From contig USHS01000098.1 in NCBI GenBank assembly GCA_900554585.1, forward strand, positions 1 through 5,765: DNA of 5,765 nucleotides, written 5' to 3'. Shown one piece after another: positions 5,616 to 5,765 of this stretch. Made by a program: the position numbers and the translations under genes. The notes beneath the pieces were generated by a model that made no database searches, was not told the origin of the DNA, and saw nothing but the letters and a program-made list of their open reading frames with translations. How positions within the stretch are numbered: position 1 is the stretch's first letter; each line of letters begins with the position of its first letter. This stretch comes from an uncultured Collinsella sp. Lineage in GTDB: Bacteria; Actinomycetota; Coriobacteriia; Coriobacteriales; Coriobacteriaceae.

Positions 5616-5643
5616 TCATTTAAGAACATCCCCAATGACTACT
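5611..5643 (+). repeat. Perfect 10-bp hairpin over the stop of the RpiR gene
   Basis: AGTAGTCATT (5611-5620) is a perfect inverted match to AATGACTACT (5634-5643), with a 13-nt loop. The TAG stop (5613-5615) lies in the left arm. No T run follows, so terminator function is weak. On the minus strand the loop holds GGGGATGTTCTTA, reminiscent of the GGATGTT in the loop of the hairpin at 1805-1842. AACATC (5625-5630) could alternatively pair with GATGTT (5655-5660). Confidence 0.6.
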
Positions 5644-5670
5644 CCGGCAACGCCGATGTTTTGGCAACGA

Positions 5671-5765
5671 CAGCGAAAGCCCGTCAGAGCGAGCAAGGTG
5701 CCTTGAAACGAGGCGGCATTGACCTTCTGGTCATGCCGCCGAAGTTGAAAGGCAGATTGCCGCTC
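5671..5765 (+). ncRNA. Structured repeat element, copy 2 (cut by window end)
   Basis: The 95 bases to the window edge match copy 1 (2958-3051) apart from three single-base changes and two short variable blocks. The same stems are present: CCCGTCAGAG (5680-5689, its right arm mostly beyond the edge), GCAA (5693-5696) with TTGC (5757-5760), TGCCTT (5699-5704) with AAGGCA (5749-5754), and an apex of GGCGGCA (5712-5718) with TGCCGCC (5734-5740). The apical stem is 7 bp here against 5 bp in copy 1, and C5714-G5738 replaces G3001-C3025. It lies downstream of the RpiR gene, again at a gene 3' end. Confidence 0.6.

Overview
The window is GC-rich, gene-dense bacterial DNA. The gene set (M18 aminopeptidase, small Cys-anchored lipoprotein, stand-alone EIIA-Glc-type PTS protein, RpiR-family regulator) and the style of the sequence suggest a gut actinobacterium of the class Coriobacteriia, perhaps Collinsella. 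That placement is inference from pattern familiarity, not from a marker gene.

Layout. 1-259 (minus): start of a secreted or membrane-anchored protein cut by the window edge. 421-1806 (plus): complete M18 zinc aminopeptidase, followed by two successive hairpin terminators (1805-1842, 1890-1924). 2021-2885 (plus): a two-gene type II toxin-antitoxin module, RelB/DinJ-like antitoxin plus PIN-domain toxin, with a clear promoter and an 8-nt gene overlap. 2901-3061: tandem repeat running into a roughly 95-nt structured element. 3106-3663 (minus): small lipoprotein. 3897-4433 (minus): EIIA-Glc domain protein with its own promoter and terminator. 4512-4759: intergenic region with repeat-like hairpin DNA. 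4760-5615 (plus): RpiR/MurR-family HTH-SIS regulator, broken by a single-base frameshift in a C6 run. 5611-5643: hairpin at its stop codon. 5671-5765: second copy of the structured element, cut by the window end.

How the parts relate. The EIIA gene and the RpiR-type regulator are divergently arranged, which fits sugar or amino-sugar uptake and its control, though a regulatory link is only inferred. The toxin-antitoxin module is autonomous accessory DNA. The most interesting non-coding signal is the structured element present twice, at 2958-3061 and from 5671 to the window end. Its two copies are nearly identical except in two short blocks on opposite sides of one stem; these include one compensatory base-pair change, so the fold appears to be conserved. 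A second set of short hairpins sharing AAACCTGCCAAAAAGG or GGATGTT cores (1805-1842, 4709-4740, 5611-5643) looks like another dispersed repeat family.
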